Notes under the pieces: model-generated
What the model saw: only the letters and a program-made list of their open reading frames with translations
Databases searched by the model: none
Told to the model about the DNA's origin: nothing
Assembly (NCBI RefSeq): GCF_003385775.1
Contig: NZ_QRDP01000004.1
Span: 2,226,957 to 2,290,956 of the forward strand
Length of the DNA: 64,000 bases
Source: Parasphingopyxis lamellibrachiae
Lineage (GTDB): Bacteria > Pseudomonadota > Alphaproteobacteria > Sphingomonadales > Sphingomonadaceae
Direction of reading: 5' to 3'
Made by a program: the position numbers and the translations under genes
Part shown: positions 40,973 through 49,330 of the stretch, in pieces
Layout of the letters: every line of letters starts with the position of its first letter
Numbering within the stretch: the stretch's first letter is position 1

Positions 40973-42484
40973 ATGGCTTCTGATGCAGGAGCACCAGTTG
41001 GAGCGGACGATCCGCAAGCGCTTGTTAGCCAGGCCCTTCAGTTACGTGATGCAGGCAGGGCGAAAGACGCGATCGCGCGCGTCGAGGCGGCGCTCAAGAA
41101 ACACCCGGACCATTTGCGGCTCTGGCATGTGCTCGGGCTGCTGCATCGCGCCGAAGAGGATTCCGCAGCAGCGATAACGGCCTTTGCACGGGCGGTTGAA
41201 CTCGCGCCAAACGATCCGAAAGTCACCCACGCTCTTGCTCGGGTTACCCTGGAGGCCGGGCGGCCGGATGTTGATTTGTTCGATGCCGCCCGAGCCTGTT
41301 CTCCGGCGGACGGTTCCGTTCTTCTGGGGCGTGCCGCCGCGCAGTCCGCATTGGGCCAAACTGAAAACGCGATTGCCGATCTTGATGCAATTCTCCTCCA
41401 AAGCCCGGAATGGATCGAAGGTCAGGAAGCGCTCGCCGGTTTCTACTGGATGATAGGCCAGCGCGAAAAGTTTACCGAAGGCTTCGAACGGGCGCTGCTG
41501 GCTGCTCCCCATAACAGCCCGTTATGGTTCAAAATGATAAATTCGCTCATCCAGGTTGAGCGTTTCGCCGAGGCCGACACGGTAGTCGCGCGCGCGCGGT
41601 CTTCGGTGAAAGAAGTGCGCAACCTCGATATCTGCGAGGCGATCTGCGCGTCGGAGCTGGGCGATCACGAACGCGCGGATCGGTTGTTTGAGCGCGTTGC
41701 CCCACATGTAGAGATGCCACTCGCCGTCCGGTATATGCGCCATATGCTTCGCACCGGCAGGCCGGAAGAGGCAGCACGATGCGGGGAGGCCCACAGAAAA
41801 GATGCGGAGGCCAATGAAATGTGGCCCTATCTCGGATTGGCATGGCGGATGCTTGACGACAAGCGCTGGCGCTGGCTTGAGCGTGATGAGCGACTGATCA
41901 AGACTTACGACATCGGAGACCGGGTCGACATGGAGGAGCTCGCCGCGCATTTGCGGACGCTGCATGTTCTCAAGGCAGACATGGCCGGCCAGTCAGTTCG
42001 CGGCGGAACGCAGACCGATGGCCCGCTATTCGCGCGCGCAGACAAGCAGATACGCGCATTGCGAGCGGCCATCGTCGATACCGTGGCTTGCCATATGCAA
42101 ACCCTGGCTCCGATTGACCCTGATCATCCCATTCTCCGCTTCGCGCCCGGCAATGTGCAATTTGGAGGCTCCTGGTCGGTTCGCCTTGCGGGGGCTGGCC
42201 GCCACACCAATCATATCCATCCCATGGGCTGGTATAGTTCCGCGCTGTACGTAAGCCTGCCATCACCGGGCCAGCTCGGCGATCCGCCGGCAGGCTGGCT
42301 GGCCTTTGGGCAACCGCCCGAAGAGCTGGCGCTCGATCTGCCCGCCTATCACACGGTGGAACCCAAGGTCGGGCATCTGGCCTTGTTCCCCTCTATCATG
42401 TGGCACGGGACTGTCCCCTTCGACGATGGCGAAAGGCTAACTGTCGCTTTCGACGTCAAGAAACCGTCTGGAAGCGGAAGTTAG
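40973..42484 (+). CDS. TPR protein with C-terminal 2OG-Fe(II) oxygenase domain
   Basis: A 503-residue cytoplasmic protein. The N-terminal 300 residues are tetratricopeptide-like repeats (e.g. ALQLRDAGRAKDAIARVEAALKKHPD as two half motifs, then AFARAVELAPNDPKV). The C-terminal putative oxygenase has H411-T-N-H414-I-H416, GHLALFPSIMWHGTVPF with H478, and R488 for 2-oxoglutarate, matching the 2OG-FeII_Oxy_5 type. It probably hydroxylates a protein or peptide. Genes of this kind recur beside TonB receptors in sphingomonads (general knowledge). It converges with the sulfotransferase-like gene. Confidence 0.85.
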   Translation: MASDAGAPVGADDPQALVSQALQLRDAGRAKDAIARVEAALKKHPDHLRLWHVLGLLHRAEEDSAAAITAFARAVELAPNDPKVTHALARVTLEAGRPDVDLFDAARACSPADGSVLLGRAAAQSALGQTENAIADLDAILLQSPEWIEGQEALAGFYWMIGQREKFTEGFERALLAAPHNSPLWFKMINSLIQVERFAEADTVVARARSSVKEVRNLDICEAICASELGDHERADRLFERVAPHVEMPLAVRYMRHMLRTGRPEEAARCGEAHRKDAEANEMWPYLGLAWRMLDDKRWRWLERDERLIKTYDIGDRVDMEELAAHLRTLHVLKADMAGQSVRGGTQTDGPLFARADKQIRALRAAIVDTVACHMQTLAPIDPDHPILRFAPGNVQFGGSWSVRLAGAGRHTNHIHPMGWYSSALYVSLPSPGQLGDPPAGWLAFGQPPEELALDLPAYHTVEPKVGHLALFPSIMWHGTVPFDDGERLTVAFDVKKPSGSGS

Positions 42485-43491
42485 TCCAAAAGCCGGCCGG
42501 CAGGCTGCATGGCGATACCCAGTCCCCGGGCAACCGTTTCTACCCACAATGCGACTTTTTCGATCTCGTCGGCATGAGCGCTGTCGCCGGCGGCGCGCTC
42601 CCGTTTTCTCTCGTCAGCGTCGAATTTCTCTCCAAATTTGGAGTGGCGGTGAAACACGTCGCTATGCGCAATCTCCTGAGCTTGAACTGAACCGATACCC
42701 AGATCGAACAAACTCCCGATACCTTCCAGCGTTTCTGCCGGGCGGGCCAGGAAGGACTCACTATCGAGCGACCGGATGCGCTCCTCTCCGAACTCAGCCA
42801 GCAACAACTGGTAAATCCGGTTCTGGACCAGCCAGGCGAGGCCCGCGATCTGCAAGTCCGTCTGGCCGAAGAGCTCCTCTTCGCTGAATCCCAGATCGGG
42901 CCTGTTGGAGCCGTGCAGTCCGCGGAACAGCTCCCGGCCCCACAGTCTGCCCGTAATTCCCTTGCGGGCTATCGAATTGAGGAACACCCGGATTGGCGCG
43001 TAGAGGAAAATTGCCTGGCTGGATGGGGAGGTCGCCAAAATCGTTTTCGCTTGCCGGTTCACAACGCAGGACGGCTTGGCGATCACGGCTTCCCCGGGTT
43101 CGAACGGCCGTGCGAGCAGTTGCAATGTCCGGGCGAACACCGCCGGATAGCGGTCTCTATGCGCCCCCCGATCGAAAAAACCGACCATATCGCGCAACAA
43201 TGTGGGCTCGCTCAGACTGGTCGCTTTGCCAGGCAGTTCGAGCGCGCGCGTCAAAAGCGTGGAACAGCAAAAGCCCGAATGGAAAATGAAGTGAATGGGG
43301 GTCCGGTTCGGTTCCAAAACTCCCAGTTCGCTTCTCGATACAATTTCCGTGTGCAGATCGGGAGGCAGATATTCGTCGGACAGAAATGTCGCTTCCCCCC
43401 GTGCTCCGCGCGGAAGGTGGACAAACTGGTAATTGTCGCTCGCTTCATCGTAGCGATGGGCCAGCCATGCGGCATCTTGAAGTTCAATCAT
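42481..43491 (-). CDS. Sulfotransferase-like P-loop protein
   Basis: A 336-residue protein beginning MIELQDAAWLAHRYDE. FIFHSGFCCSTLLTRAL (68-84) resembles the 5'-phosphosulfate-binding loop of PAPS sulfotransferases, and a downstream PIRVFLNSIARKG resembles the 3'-phosphate loop. Sulfation is inferred; PAPS synthesis genes are not here. The frame is open upstream to ATGs at 43614 and 43635 (384 residues), but that extension looks non-coding-like and has no ribosome site. It converges with the oxygenase gene by four bases. Confidence 0.72.
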   Translation of the reverse strand: MIELQDAAWLAHRYDEASDNYQFVHLPRGARGEATFLSDEYLPPDLHTEIVSRSELGVLEPNRTPIHFIFHSGFCCSTLLTRALELPGKATSLSEPTLLRDMVGFFDRGAHRDRYPAVFARTLQLLARPFEPGEAVIAKPSCVVNRQAKTILATSPSSQAIFLYAPIRVFLNSIARKGITGRLWGRELFRGLHGSNRPDLGFSEEELFGQTDLQIAGLAWLVQNRIYQLLLAEFGEERIRSLDSESFLARPAETLEGIGSLFDLGIGSVQAQEIAHSDVFHRHSKFGEKFDADERKRERAAGDSAHADEIEKVALWVETVARGLGIAMQPAGRLLD

Positions 43492-43667
43492 TGCCCATTG
43501 GCTACCAGTTTGCGGGAAATGGACCAATGAATATTTGGTCTGCCGCTCCGTCTTTTGGCTGGAATTTCCGCGCCAACCTTGTCGTGCAGCAATTATGCGG
43601 TTAGTTTCCAGCATCCTATCGAGAATGAACGGCATTTTTCGAACATTAACTTAGCGAAGGTTTCCTT

Positions 43668-43961
43668 ATGAAAAAGCCTCTATTGGTCCTCTCACTGTCT
43701 GTCGTGGTTGCAGCTGCGCCCCTGCACGCAATGACCGAAGAGAGCAACGCTTCGGCGGACGATGTAGCGGCTGAAGAAGCCGTCGAAGAAGATCCTTCCC
43801 AGCGGGTTCGGTGTCGAAACCAGCGAGTGACGGGTTCCAACGCAAGGCGGATCCGCGTGTGCATGACGATTGCGGAATGGAGCGAGCTCGCCCGCAATGG
43901 CAATCGCGATGCGCGCAGGGTTCTTGATGATGCTCAACGCGATTCGACGCAGCGCAACTAG
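43668..43961 (+). CDS. Small secreted Cys protein, array copy 1
   Basis: A 97-residue protein with a signal peptide (LLVLSLSVVVAAAPLHA), an acidic stretch (DDVAAEEAVEED) and a basic core DPSQRVRCRNQRVTGSNARR followed by IRVCMTIAEWSELARNGNRD. Two cysteines flank the VTGSNARR segment and may form a disulfide. Two intact paralogues and one decayed copy follow. The last 90 bases are almost identical to copy 2 (about five differences), so duplication or conversion is recent. GAAGG precedes the ATG. Function unknown. Confidence 0.78.
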   Translation: MKKPLLVLSLSVVVAAAPLHAMTEESNASADDVAAEEAVEEDPSQRVRCRNQRVTGSNARRIRVCMTIAEWSELARNGNRDARRVLDDAQRDSTQRN

Positions 43962-44046
43962 TCTCGGCGCTGCCGGAGCAGCGCTATTCTACCGACACAG
44001 TTACCAAGAACCGTTCGCTTAAGCGAATAATTGTATGGAGTGAGCA

Positions 44047-44367
44047 TTGAAGTTACCTTTTGTTGCATTTGTTATGTCTGCTTTTGTTTTTAACGTGCCT
44101 GCTTCTGCCTCGGTTGAGGACCAGGAAACGGTATCCGAAAATATTGATGCGGCTGAAGAGGAAGATCCGTCCCAGAGAATTCGGTGCCGGAACCGGCGCG
44201 TTACCGGTTCCAACGCGAGACGGATACGCGTGTGCATGACGGTTGCGGAATGGAGCGAGCTCGCGCGCAATGGCAATCGCGATGCGCGCAGGGTTCTTGA
44301 TGATGCCCAGCGCGATTCGATAAACAGAAATATCGATCCGGGATTCTCGGTAGGTGGCCCCGAATAG
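44047..44367 (+). CDS. Small secreted Cys protein, array copy 2
   Basis: A 106-residue paralogue of copy 1: signal peptide (PFVAFVMSAFVFNVPASAS), acidic linker, and the same core RIRCRNRRVTGSNARRIRVC then MTVAEWSELARNGNRDARRV. It starts at TTG with GGAG nearby and no in-frame ATG before the signal peptide. The C-terminus is about ten residues longer than copy 1 (IDPGFSVGGPE); the decayed copy shows traces of a similar extension. Confidence 0.75.
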   Translation: MKLPFVAFVMSAFVFNVPASASVEDQETVSENIDAAEEEDPSQRIRCRNRRVTGSNARRIRVCMTVAEWSELARNGNRDARRVLDDAQRDSINRNIDPGFSVGGPE

Positions 44368-44390
44368 GGAAGCTTCTCTCTGTTCATCAG

Positions 44391-44475
44391 TTTACGAACC
44401 CGCGCGACCGTGATGAATCCAGGCCTGCCATCGAAATTTAACCGATAACGACCGACGCAGCTGTCAGATATGGTG
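44391..44475 (-). pseudogene. Remnant of the 3' end of the convergent 186-residue gene
   Basis: Read on the minus strand this stretch encodes GRYRLNFDGRPGFITVARVR, which matches GGYRLRIEGRTGFISVARIR at the C-terminus of the intact gene about 600 bases to the right. Extending upstream, TIS aligns with TVS, about 15 identities in 27. No start or upstream body remains; the similarity breaks off where the plus-strand decayed array copy begins. It shows that a unit comprising small gene plus convergent neighbour was once duplicated. Confidence 0.7.
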
Positions 44476-44683
44476 TCGTGGCCGGTGTCTCACGGGTTCC
44501 GACGCCAGGCGGATACCTGTGTGCATGACGATAGTGGAATGGTGCGAGTTCGCCCGTAATAGTAGCCGCGATGCGCGCGGGCTTCCTAATCGCCTTCAGC
44601 ACGATTCGACGCAGAGCGGCTCATTCGATATGATCGACGCCGGGTACAGTAGTGAATTACCTATGAAAGTAGGCCCTCGATGA
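44474..44683 (+). pseudogene. Decayed array copy of the small secreted Cys protein
   Basis: An open frame without start codon or signal peptide encodes CRGRCLTGSDARRIPVCMTI then VEWCEFARNSSRDARGL and QHDSTQSGS, aligning with the core of copies 1 and 2 over about 50 residues. Substitutions of conserved residues (W-C-E for W-S-E, N-S-S for N-G-N) indicate relaxed selection. The frame ends in a TGA overlapping the ATG of copy 3. Its 5' part is replaced by a remnant of the convergent gene. Confidence 0.75.
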
Positions 44684-44979
44684 AATATGGCCTTTCAGTG
44701 TTCGCTTTGTCGTGTTTAGCGCTTGCAACCCAGGCGTCCGCACAAGCAGAAGGCGGCGAAACGGCGACCGAAAATGTTGCGGTTGAAGAAGTCGATGACC
44801 CGTCGCAGCGGATACGCTGCCGAACCCGGCGCGTAACCGGTTCGAATGCCAGGCGTGTTCGCATCTGTATGACGCTCGCCGAATGGGAAGAAATGTACAC
44901 CAGCGGCAATCGCGATACCCGGGACGTTTATGATCGTTCCCGGGTTAACAGCTGCGCCGCTGTCAACTGCCCGAATTAG
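44680..44979 (+). CDS. Small secreted Cys protein, array copy 3
   Basis: A 99-residue paralogue: signal peptide (YGLSVFALSCLALATQASAQ), acidic linker (ENVAVEEVDD), core RIRCRTRRVTGSNARRVRIC and MTLAEWEEMYTSGNRDTRDV. It differs most from copies 1 and 2 after the AEW motif and adds two cysteines at the C-terminus (NSCAAVNCPN), so a second disulfide is possible. The ATG overlaps the stop of the decayed copy. It converges with the 186-residue gene after 70 bases. Confidence 0.77.
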   Translation: MKYGLSVFALSCLALATQASAQAEGGETATENVAVEEVDDPSQRIRCRTRRVTGSNARRVRICMTLAEWEEMYTSGNRDTRDVYDRSRVNSCAAVNCPN

Positions 44980-45049
44980 TCGGTTGCCAATGTCGGGTAG
45001 GAACATTTTCATTCGCATCCGGCGATAGCAGGCTTTCTTGGTGGGCCGG

Positions 45050-45610
45050 CTAACGGATCCGCGCGACCGAGATGAAGCCCGTTCTGCCTTCGATACGCAA
45101 TCTGTAGCCGCCGATACCGCCACGCGATACTGTCGCGGTCGATCCGACGCGTATGCGTCCGCGCAGGGTGGTGTTGCTGCCTTCGCGCCAAATCTGGCCG
45201 TTCTCCAGGAGGAATACGCGCCGCCGTGTCCCGTCGATGAAGGTTTCCGTGATAACCGATGTTACCGACTCGGGCTCGGGCGGTGCGAGGTCGGCAACGT
45301 CTTCTGCTGACCCCCCGCGTTCCTCAGACCGGCGCAGCTCGCGCTCGTAACGTTCTTCAATCTGTATTCCAGAAAGCCCGAAATCTTCGACTGTGCGGCG
45401 CCTTCTCCGCTCCTGGCGGGCCTGTTGGGCGGCATCGGCACCGGATAGCGCTGCATCGAAGCAGGCGAGCCGCGCGGGCCCCTCGGCAATCGTGCCGCAC
45501 TCCCGGAAAGGTTCAAGGGCCTCTTCCCCGTCATCGGCATGAGCGGGTGTCGCCATGAATAATGGGAGCGCGGCCGCGGCGATCGGGGTGAGTCGGGAAA
45601 TACGCATCAT
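45050..45610 (-). CDS. Exported protein of unknown function next to small-protein array
   Basis: A 186-residue protein with a signal peptide (LTPIAAAALPLFMATPAHA). The mature N-terminus FRECGTIAEGPARLACFDAAL is a two-cysteine motif common in proteobacterial exported proteins; an arginine-rich helix (QQARQERRRRR) follows, and the C-terminal half is beta-rich (RRRVFLLENGQIWREG, YRLRIEGRTGFISVARIR) and probably an SH3-like or small barrel module. ATG at 45610 or 45607. A remnant of its 3' end lies inside the array. Confidence 0.75.
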   Translation of the reverse strand: MMRISRLTPIAAAALPLFMATPAHADDGEEALEPFRECGTIAEGPARLACFDAALSGADAAQQARQERRRRRTVEDFGLSGIQIEERYERELRRSEERGGSAEDVADLAPPEPESVTSVITETFIDGTRRRVFLLENGQIWREGSNTTLRGRIRVGSTATVSRGGIGGYRLRIEGRTGFISVARIR

Positions 45611-45693
45611 CTACAACTCCGGAAGGGCGGTATCGTCATTGATACTGTTCAAGCATCATTACCGATAATCGTCCGTCTGGCTAGGCTTGGTGA

Positions 45694-46563
45694 CTAGGCG
45701 TTTCGCGTTCCTGTGACGAGCCAGGCGATCGGTTCGGCCAGACCCCGGATCTGGATCGGGCCGGGCGGTGCGCATTGAAATGCGCCGTCGAGCGATGCGA
45801 GGAACGCCTCGATACCGGGTTCGTCTAGCGCGACCTTCAGAAGCGCGCCGAGAACGCCGCATTCCTGCGCCAGATTCGTATCGATCCGATCAAGCTCGCC
45901 TGCTCCTTTCTTTCCGCCGATCCGGATCGCATTATCCACGCCTGCGGCAATTTCGCGCACTACACTCTGGTCGGGATGGTTCCGCGCGATCAGCGAAAAC
46001 GCCTGGGAAAGCAACGCAGTACTGGACCCTGGCTGGACAACGGCAGAGCGCGCCATGTTGAGGATTGCGGATTGAGCGATGGCATTCAGCGCCGCATATC
46101 GGCTTCGGTTTTGCGCGACGATCGGGCTTGCGGCATGATGGACGACCAAGCGGAGCGAGGCACCGGTCTTTGCAACGCGCGCCATTTCGGGGGCGCTTTG
46201 CCCGATATCGCTATATTCCACCCCGAACTGGCTCGACAGGCCATCGAAACTCTCATCGGCAAAGGAAAGCGCGGCAATATCGGTTTCGCCGACGAGCCTG
46301 ACTTTTTTCGTTCGCGTTTTCGGCAACACGGCATAGTCCACGCCTGTTAAATCGAGGCGGTCGTTGCCGCGCAGAAGGGAGCGCATGACCGCCCCCGTAC
46401 CGCAAGCAAGATCGAGCAGTTTCGAACCCGGTGCAAAGCCCTGGGCGAACTCTTCCCATAGTTGCGCCAGTTGCGCTTCGACGACGGGCGGCGCGCCCGG
46501 CAGGCACCCACCCGCTTCGCCCATCTGGGCCCAATAGGCGCTCCATGCTTTGGCTTTGGTCAT
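45694..46563 (-). CDS. Class I SAM-dependent methyltransferase
   Basis: A 289-residue methyltransferase with motif I LLDLACGTGAVMRSLL (49-64), the acidic post-I DLTGVDYA and a motif IV region FDGLSSQFGVEYSD. The C-terminal half is helical and not assignable. Substrate unknown. It is downstream of clpB on the same strand, 10 bases after its stop reading in the leftward direction, and could be read through from it. Confidence 0.8.
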   Translation of the reverse strand: MTKAKAWSAYWAQMGEAGGCLPGAPPVVEAQLAQLWEEFAQGFAPGSKLLDLACGTGAVMRSLLRGNDRLDLTGVDYAVLPKTRTKKVRLVGETDIAALSFADESFDGLSSQFGVEYSDIGQSAPEMARVAKTGASLRLVVHHAASPIVAQNRSRYAALNAIAQSAILNMARSAVVQPGSSTALLSQAFSLIARNHPDQSVVREIAAGVDNAIRIGGKKGAGELDRIDTNLAQECGVLGALLKVALDEPGIEAFLASLDGAFQCAPPGPIQIRGLAEPIAWLVTGTRNA

Positions 46564-46573
46564 GCCGAAAGAC

Positions 46574-49153
46574 TTAACCGAAAGTCATGGCAAGTGCACC
46601 ATCTCCTTCATCGACTTTCACGGTTGTGCCATCCAGCACATCGCCGCGCAGGATGGCATCGGCCAGTGGGTCCTGCAGATATTTCTGCACCGCGCGTTTG
46701 AGCGGCCTTGCGCCGTAGACGGGATCGTAGCCGACCCGGCCCAGCCACTCGCGCGCCTTGTCGCTAAGCTCGATTGCGATCTTGCGATCCTTGAGCAACT
46801 TGCCGACACGGGCAACCTGGATGTCGACGATCGGCGCCATATGTTCCTGGCTGAGCCTGTGAAAAAGGATGATCTCGTCGAGCCGGTTCAGGAATTCGGG
46901 GCGGAAATGCCCGCGTACCGTTTCCATGACTTGCGGCTCAACCTCGTCGACCGTCTGATCGTCCCCGAGTGAAGACAGATACTGGCTTCCGAGATTGCTC
47001 GTCAAAATGATCAACGTGTTGGAGAAATCGACCGTGCGGCCCTGGCCGTCGGTAAGCCTGCCATCGTCCAGCACCTGGAGTAGTACATTGAACACATCAT
47101 TATGCGCCTTTTCGACCTCGTCGAACAGGATCACCTGATAGGGGCGCCGGCGAACGGCTTCGGTAAGCACACCGCCTTCGTCATAACCGACATAACCCGG
47201 CGGCGCGCCGATCAACCGCGCGACCGAATGCTTCTCCATGAACTCGCTCATATCGATGCGGACCATTGCCGACTGGTCGTCGAACAGGAATTCGGCGAGC
47301 GCCTTGGTAAGTTCCGTCTTGCCTACGCCGGTTGGCCCGAGAAACAGGAAGGAGCCGAGCGGCCGGTTGGGGTCCTGCAAACCGGCACGCGATCTGCGAA
47401 CGGCTGTGGACACGGCTTTGACGGCATCTTCCTGGCCGATGACGCGTTTGCCGATCGCTTCTTCCATCGCGAGCAACTTCTCCCGCTCGCCTTCCAGCAT
47501 CCGTTCCATCGGAATGCCGGTCCAGCGGGCAACGATCGAGGCGATATCCTCGCTCGTCACTTCTTCGCGCAGCATCGCGCCCTCGGTCGCCTCACCAGCT
47601 TCTGCCAGCTTGCGTTCGAGATCGGGGATTGCGCCATAGGATAGTTCGCCTGCCTTGGCGAGATCGCCCGCGCGCTGCGCCTGTTCCAGCGCAATGCGCG
47701 CTGCATCGAGCTGTTCCTTGAGCGCGGCCTCGGCGTGGATCTTGTCGCGTTCGGCCTGCCAGCGCTGGGTCAGCGCGGTATTCTCTTCCTCGAGATTGGC
47801 AAGTTCGCTGTCGATCGTCGCCAGCCTGTCTTTCGAAGCATCGTCCTTTTCCTTGGACAGAGCCTCGCGCTCGATCTTGAGCTGGATGATCCGCCGATCA
47901 AGCGTTTCGATTTCTTCGGGCCGGGATTCCACTTCCATGCGGATCCGTGAGGCGGCTTCGTCCATGAGGTCGATTGCCTTGTCGGGCAGAAACCGGTCGG
48001 TGATATAGCGTTCGGAGAGGGTTGCGGCGGAGACCAGCGCGCCATCGGTTATCCGTACGCCATGATGGAGCTCGTATTTTTCCTTGATGCCGCGAAGGAT
48101 CGAGATGGTGTCCTCGACATTGGGTTCCTCGACCATCACCGGTTGGAAACGCCGCTGCAGGGCCGGATCCTTCTCGACATATTTGCGATATTCGTCGAGC
48201 GTCGTCGCCCCGATACAGTGCAGCTCGCCCCGGGCCAGTGCCGGCTTCAACAGGTTGGAGGCGTCCATCGATCCTTCGGACGCGCCGGCGCCAACCAATG
48301 TGTGCATCTCGTCTATGAACAGGATGATCTCGCCCTCGGCGTCTTTGACCTCGTCGAGTACGCCCTTGAGCCGCTCTTCGAACTCGCCGCGATATTTCGC
48401 ACCGGCGATGAGCGCGCCCATGTCGAGCGCCATCAGTTTCCGGTCCTTGATTCCGTCGGGCACGTCGCCATTGGCAATGCGCAGGGCCAGACCTTCGGCT
48501 ATCGCGGTCTTGCCGACGCCGGCCTCGCCGATCAGTACCGGGTTATTCTTGGTACGGCGGGCGAGAATCTGGATGGTGCGGCGAATCTCCTCGTCGCGAC
48601 CGATGATCGGATCGATCTTGCCGTCGCGCGCTCGCTCGGTGAGGTCGTTGGCGAATTTCTTGAGTGCATCATACCGGTCTTCGGCCGAAGCAGTGTCGGC
48701 CGTGCGGCCGCCCCGCAGTTCGTTGATTGCCTCATTCAGCGCTTCGGGCTTCAATCCCGCATTATCGAGCGCATCGCCAGCCGATATGCCCTTGGCGAGG
48801 GTAAGCGCGAGCAACAGCCGTTCAACGGTGACATAGCTGTCGCCGGCGGTATTGGCGATCTGCTCGGCCTGGTCGAGCACCCGTACGGAATCATTGTCGA
48901 GCTGGGGAGTCTGCTGTGCTCCGCCGCCGGATACCTGGGCGATTTTCGCCAGCGCGGCATCATTTTCCCGCACCGCTGCTTCGGCGCTGCCGCCGGCGCG
49001 GGCGATAAGGCCCGATGCCATACCCTGATCGTCCTCCAAAAGCGCCTTGAGGAGGTGGTCTGGCGATACCCGTTGATGGTTCATCCGGATGGCAACGGTT
49101 TGCGCCGATTGCAGAAAGCCCTTGGCGCGATCGGTGAATTTTTCGAGATTCAT
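46574..49153 (-). CDS. clpB: ATP-dependent disaggregase ClpB
   Basis: An 859-residue AAA+ chaperone that works with DnaK to rescue aggregated proteins. The N-terminal domain ([18 protein letters not shown], split across two Clp-N repeats), NBD1 Walker [16 protein letters not shown], the coiled-coil middle domain (about 400-520), NBD2 Walker [18 protein letters not shown] and the C-terminal [18 protein letters not shown] are complete. AGGGA precedes the ATG. The promoter region carries a dyad described separately. Confidence 0.96.
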   Translation of the reverse strand: MNLEKFTDRAKGFLQSAQTVAIRMNHQRVSPDHLLKALLEDDQGMASGLIARAGGSAEAAVRENDAALAKIAQVSGGGAQQTPQLDNDSVRVLDQAEQIANTAGDSYVTVERLLLALTLAKGISAGDALDNAGLKPEALNEAINELRGGRTADTASAEDRYDALKKFANDLTERARDGKIDPIIGRDEEIRRTIQILARRTKNNPVLIGEAGVGKTAIAEGLALRIANGDVPDGIKDRKLMALDMGALIAGAKYRGEFEERLKGVLDEVKDAEGEIILFIDEMHTLVGAGASEGSMDASNLLKPALARGELHCIGATTLDEYRKYVEKDPALQRRFQPVMVEEPNVEDTISILRGIKEKYELHHGVRITDGALVSAATLSERYITDRFLPDKAIDLMDEAASRIRMEVESRPEEIETLDRRIIQLKIEREALSKEKDDASKDRLATIDSELANLEEENTALTQRWQAERDKIHAEAALKEQLDAARIALEQAQRAGDLAKAGELSYGAIPDLERKLAEAGEATEGAMLREEVTSEDIASIVARWTGIPMERMLEGEREKLLAMEEAIGKRVIGQEDAVKAVSTAVRRSRAGLQDPNRPLGSFLFLGPTGVGKTELTKALAEFLFDDQSAMVRIDMSEFMEKHSVARLIGAPPGYVGYDEGGVLTEAVRRRPYQVILFDEVEKAHNDVFNVLLQVLDDGRLTDGQGRTVDFSNTLIILTSNLGSQYLSSLGDDQTVDEVEPQVMETVRGHFRPEFLNRLDEIILFHRLSQEHMAPIVDIQVARVGKLLKDRKIAIELSDKAREWLGRVGYDPVYGARPLKRAVQKYLQDPLADAILRGDVLDGTTVKVDEGDGALAMTFG

Positions 49154-49182
49154 AAGTTCGTCCCTGTTTCGCTCTTTGGTCC

Positions 49183-49210
49183 GATATAGTGTTGCGAAAA
49201 TACAACACAA
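49183..49210 (-). promoter_or_regulatory. clpB promoter with embedded dyad
   Basis: On the minus strand TTGTGT and TATATC are spaced by 16 bases, a plausible housekeeping-type promoter ending 30 bases before the clpB start. A six-base inverted repeat GTGTTG-N8-CAACAC spans the -35 to -10 interval, suggesting a repressor site. It does not match the nine-base arms of CIRCE, and no clear RpoH-type -10 (CCCCAT-like) is visible. Confidence 0.45.
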
Positions 49211-49330
49211 GGCGTTGCCGTACGATCTTTGTCGATAGATTTAGGCGTTCGTCGAGCGACCGCAAGCGCGACTTGCACGTGCCCTTTGCGGCGCTATGGT
49301 TCGCAGCGTATTTTCCGGGAGATAGAATAG

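Noticed and set aside
43492-43635. N-terminal extension of the sulfotransferase-like gene
   Set aside because: The added 48 codons lack a ribosome site and do not resemble the start of this kind of protein, so the shorter start was preferred, without certainty.
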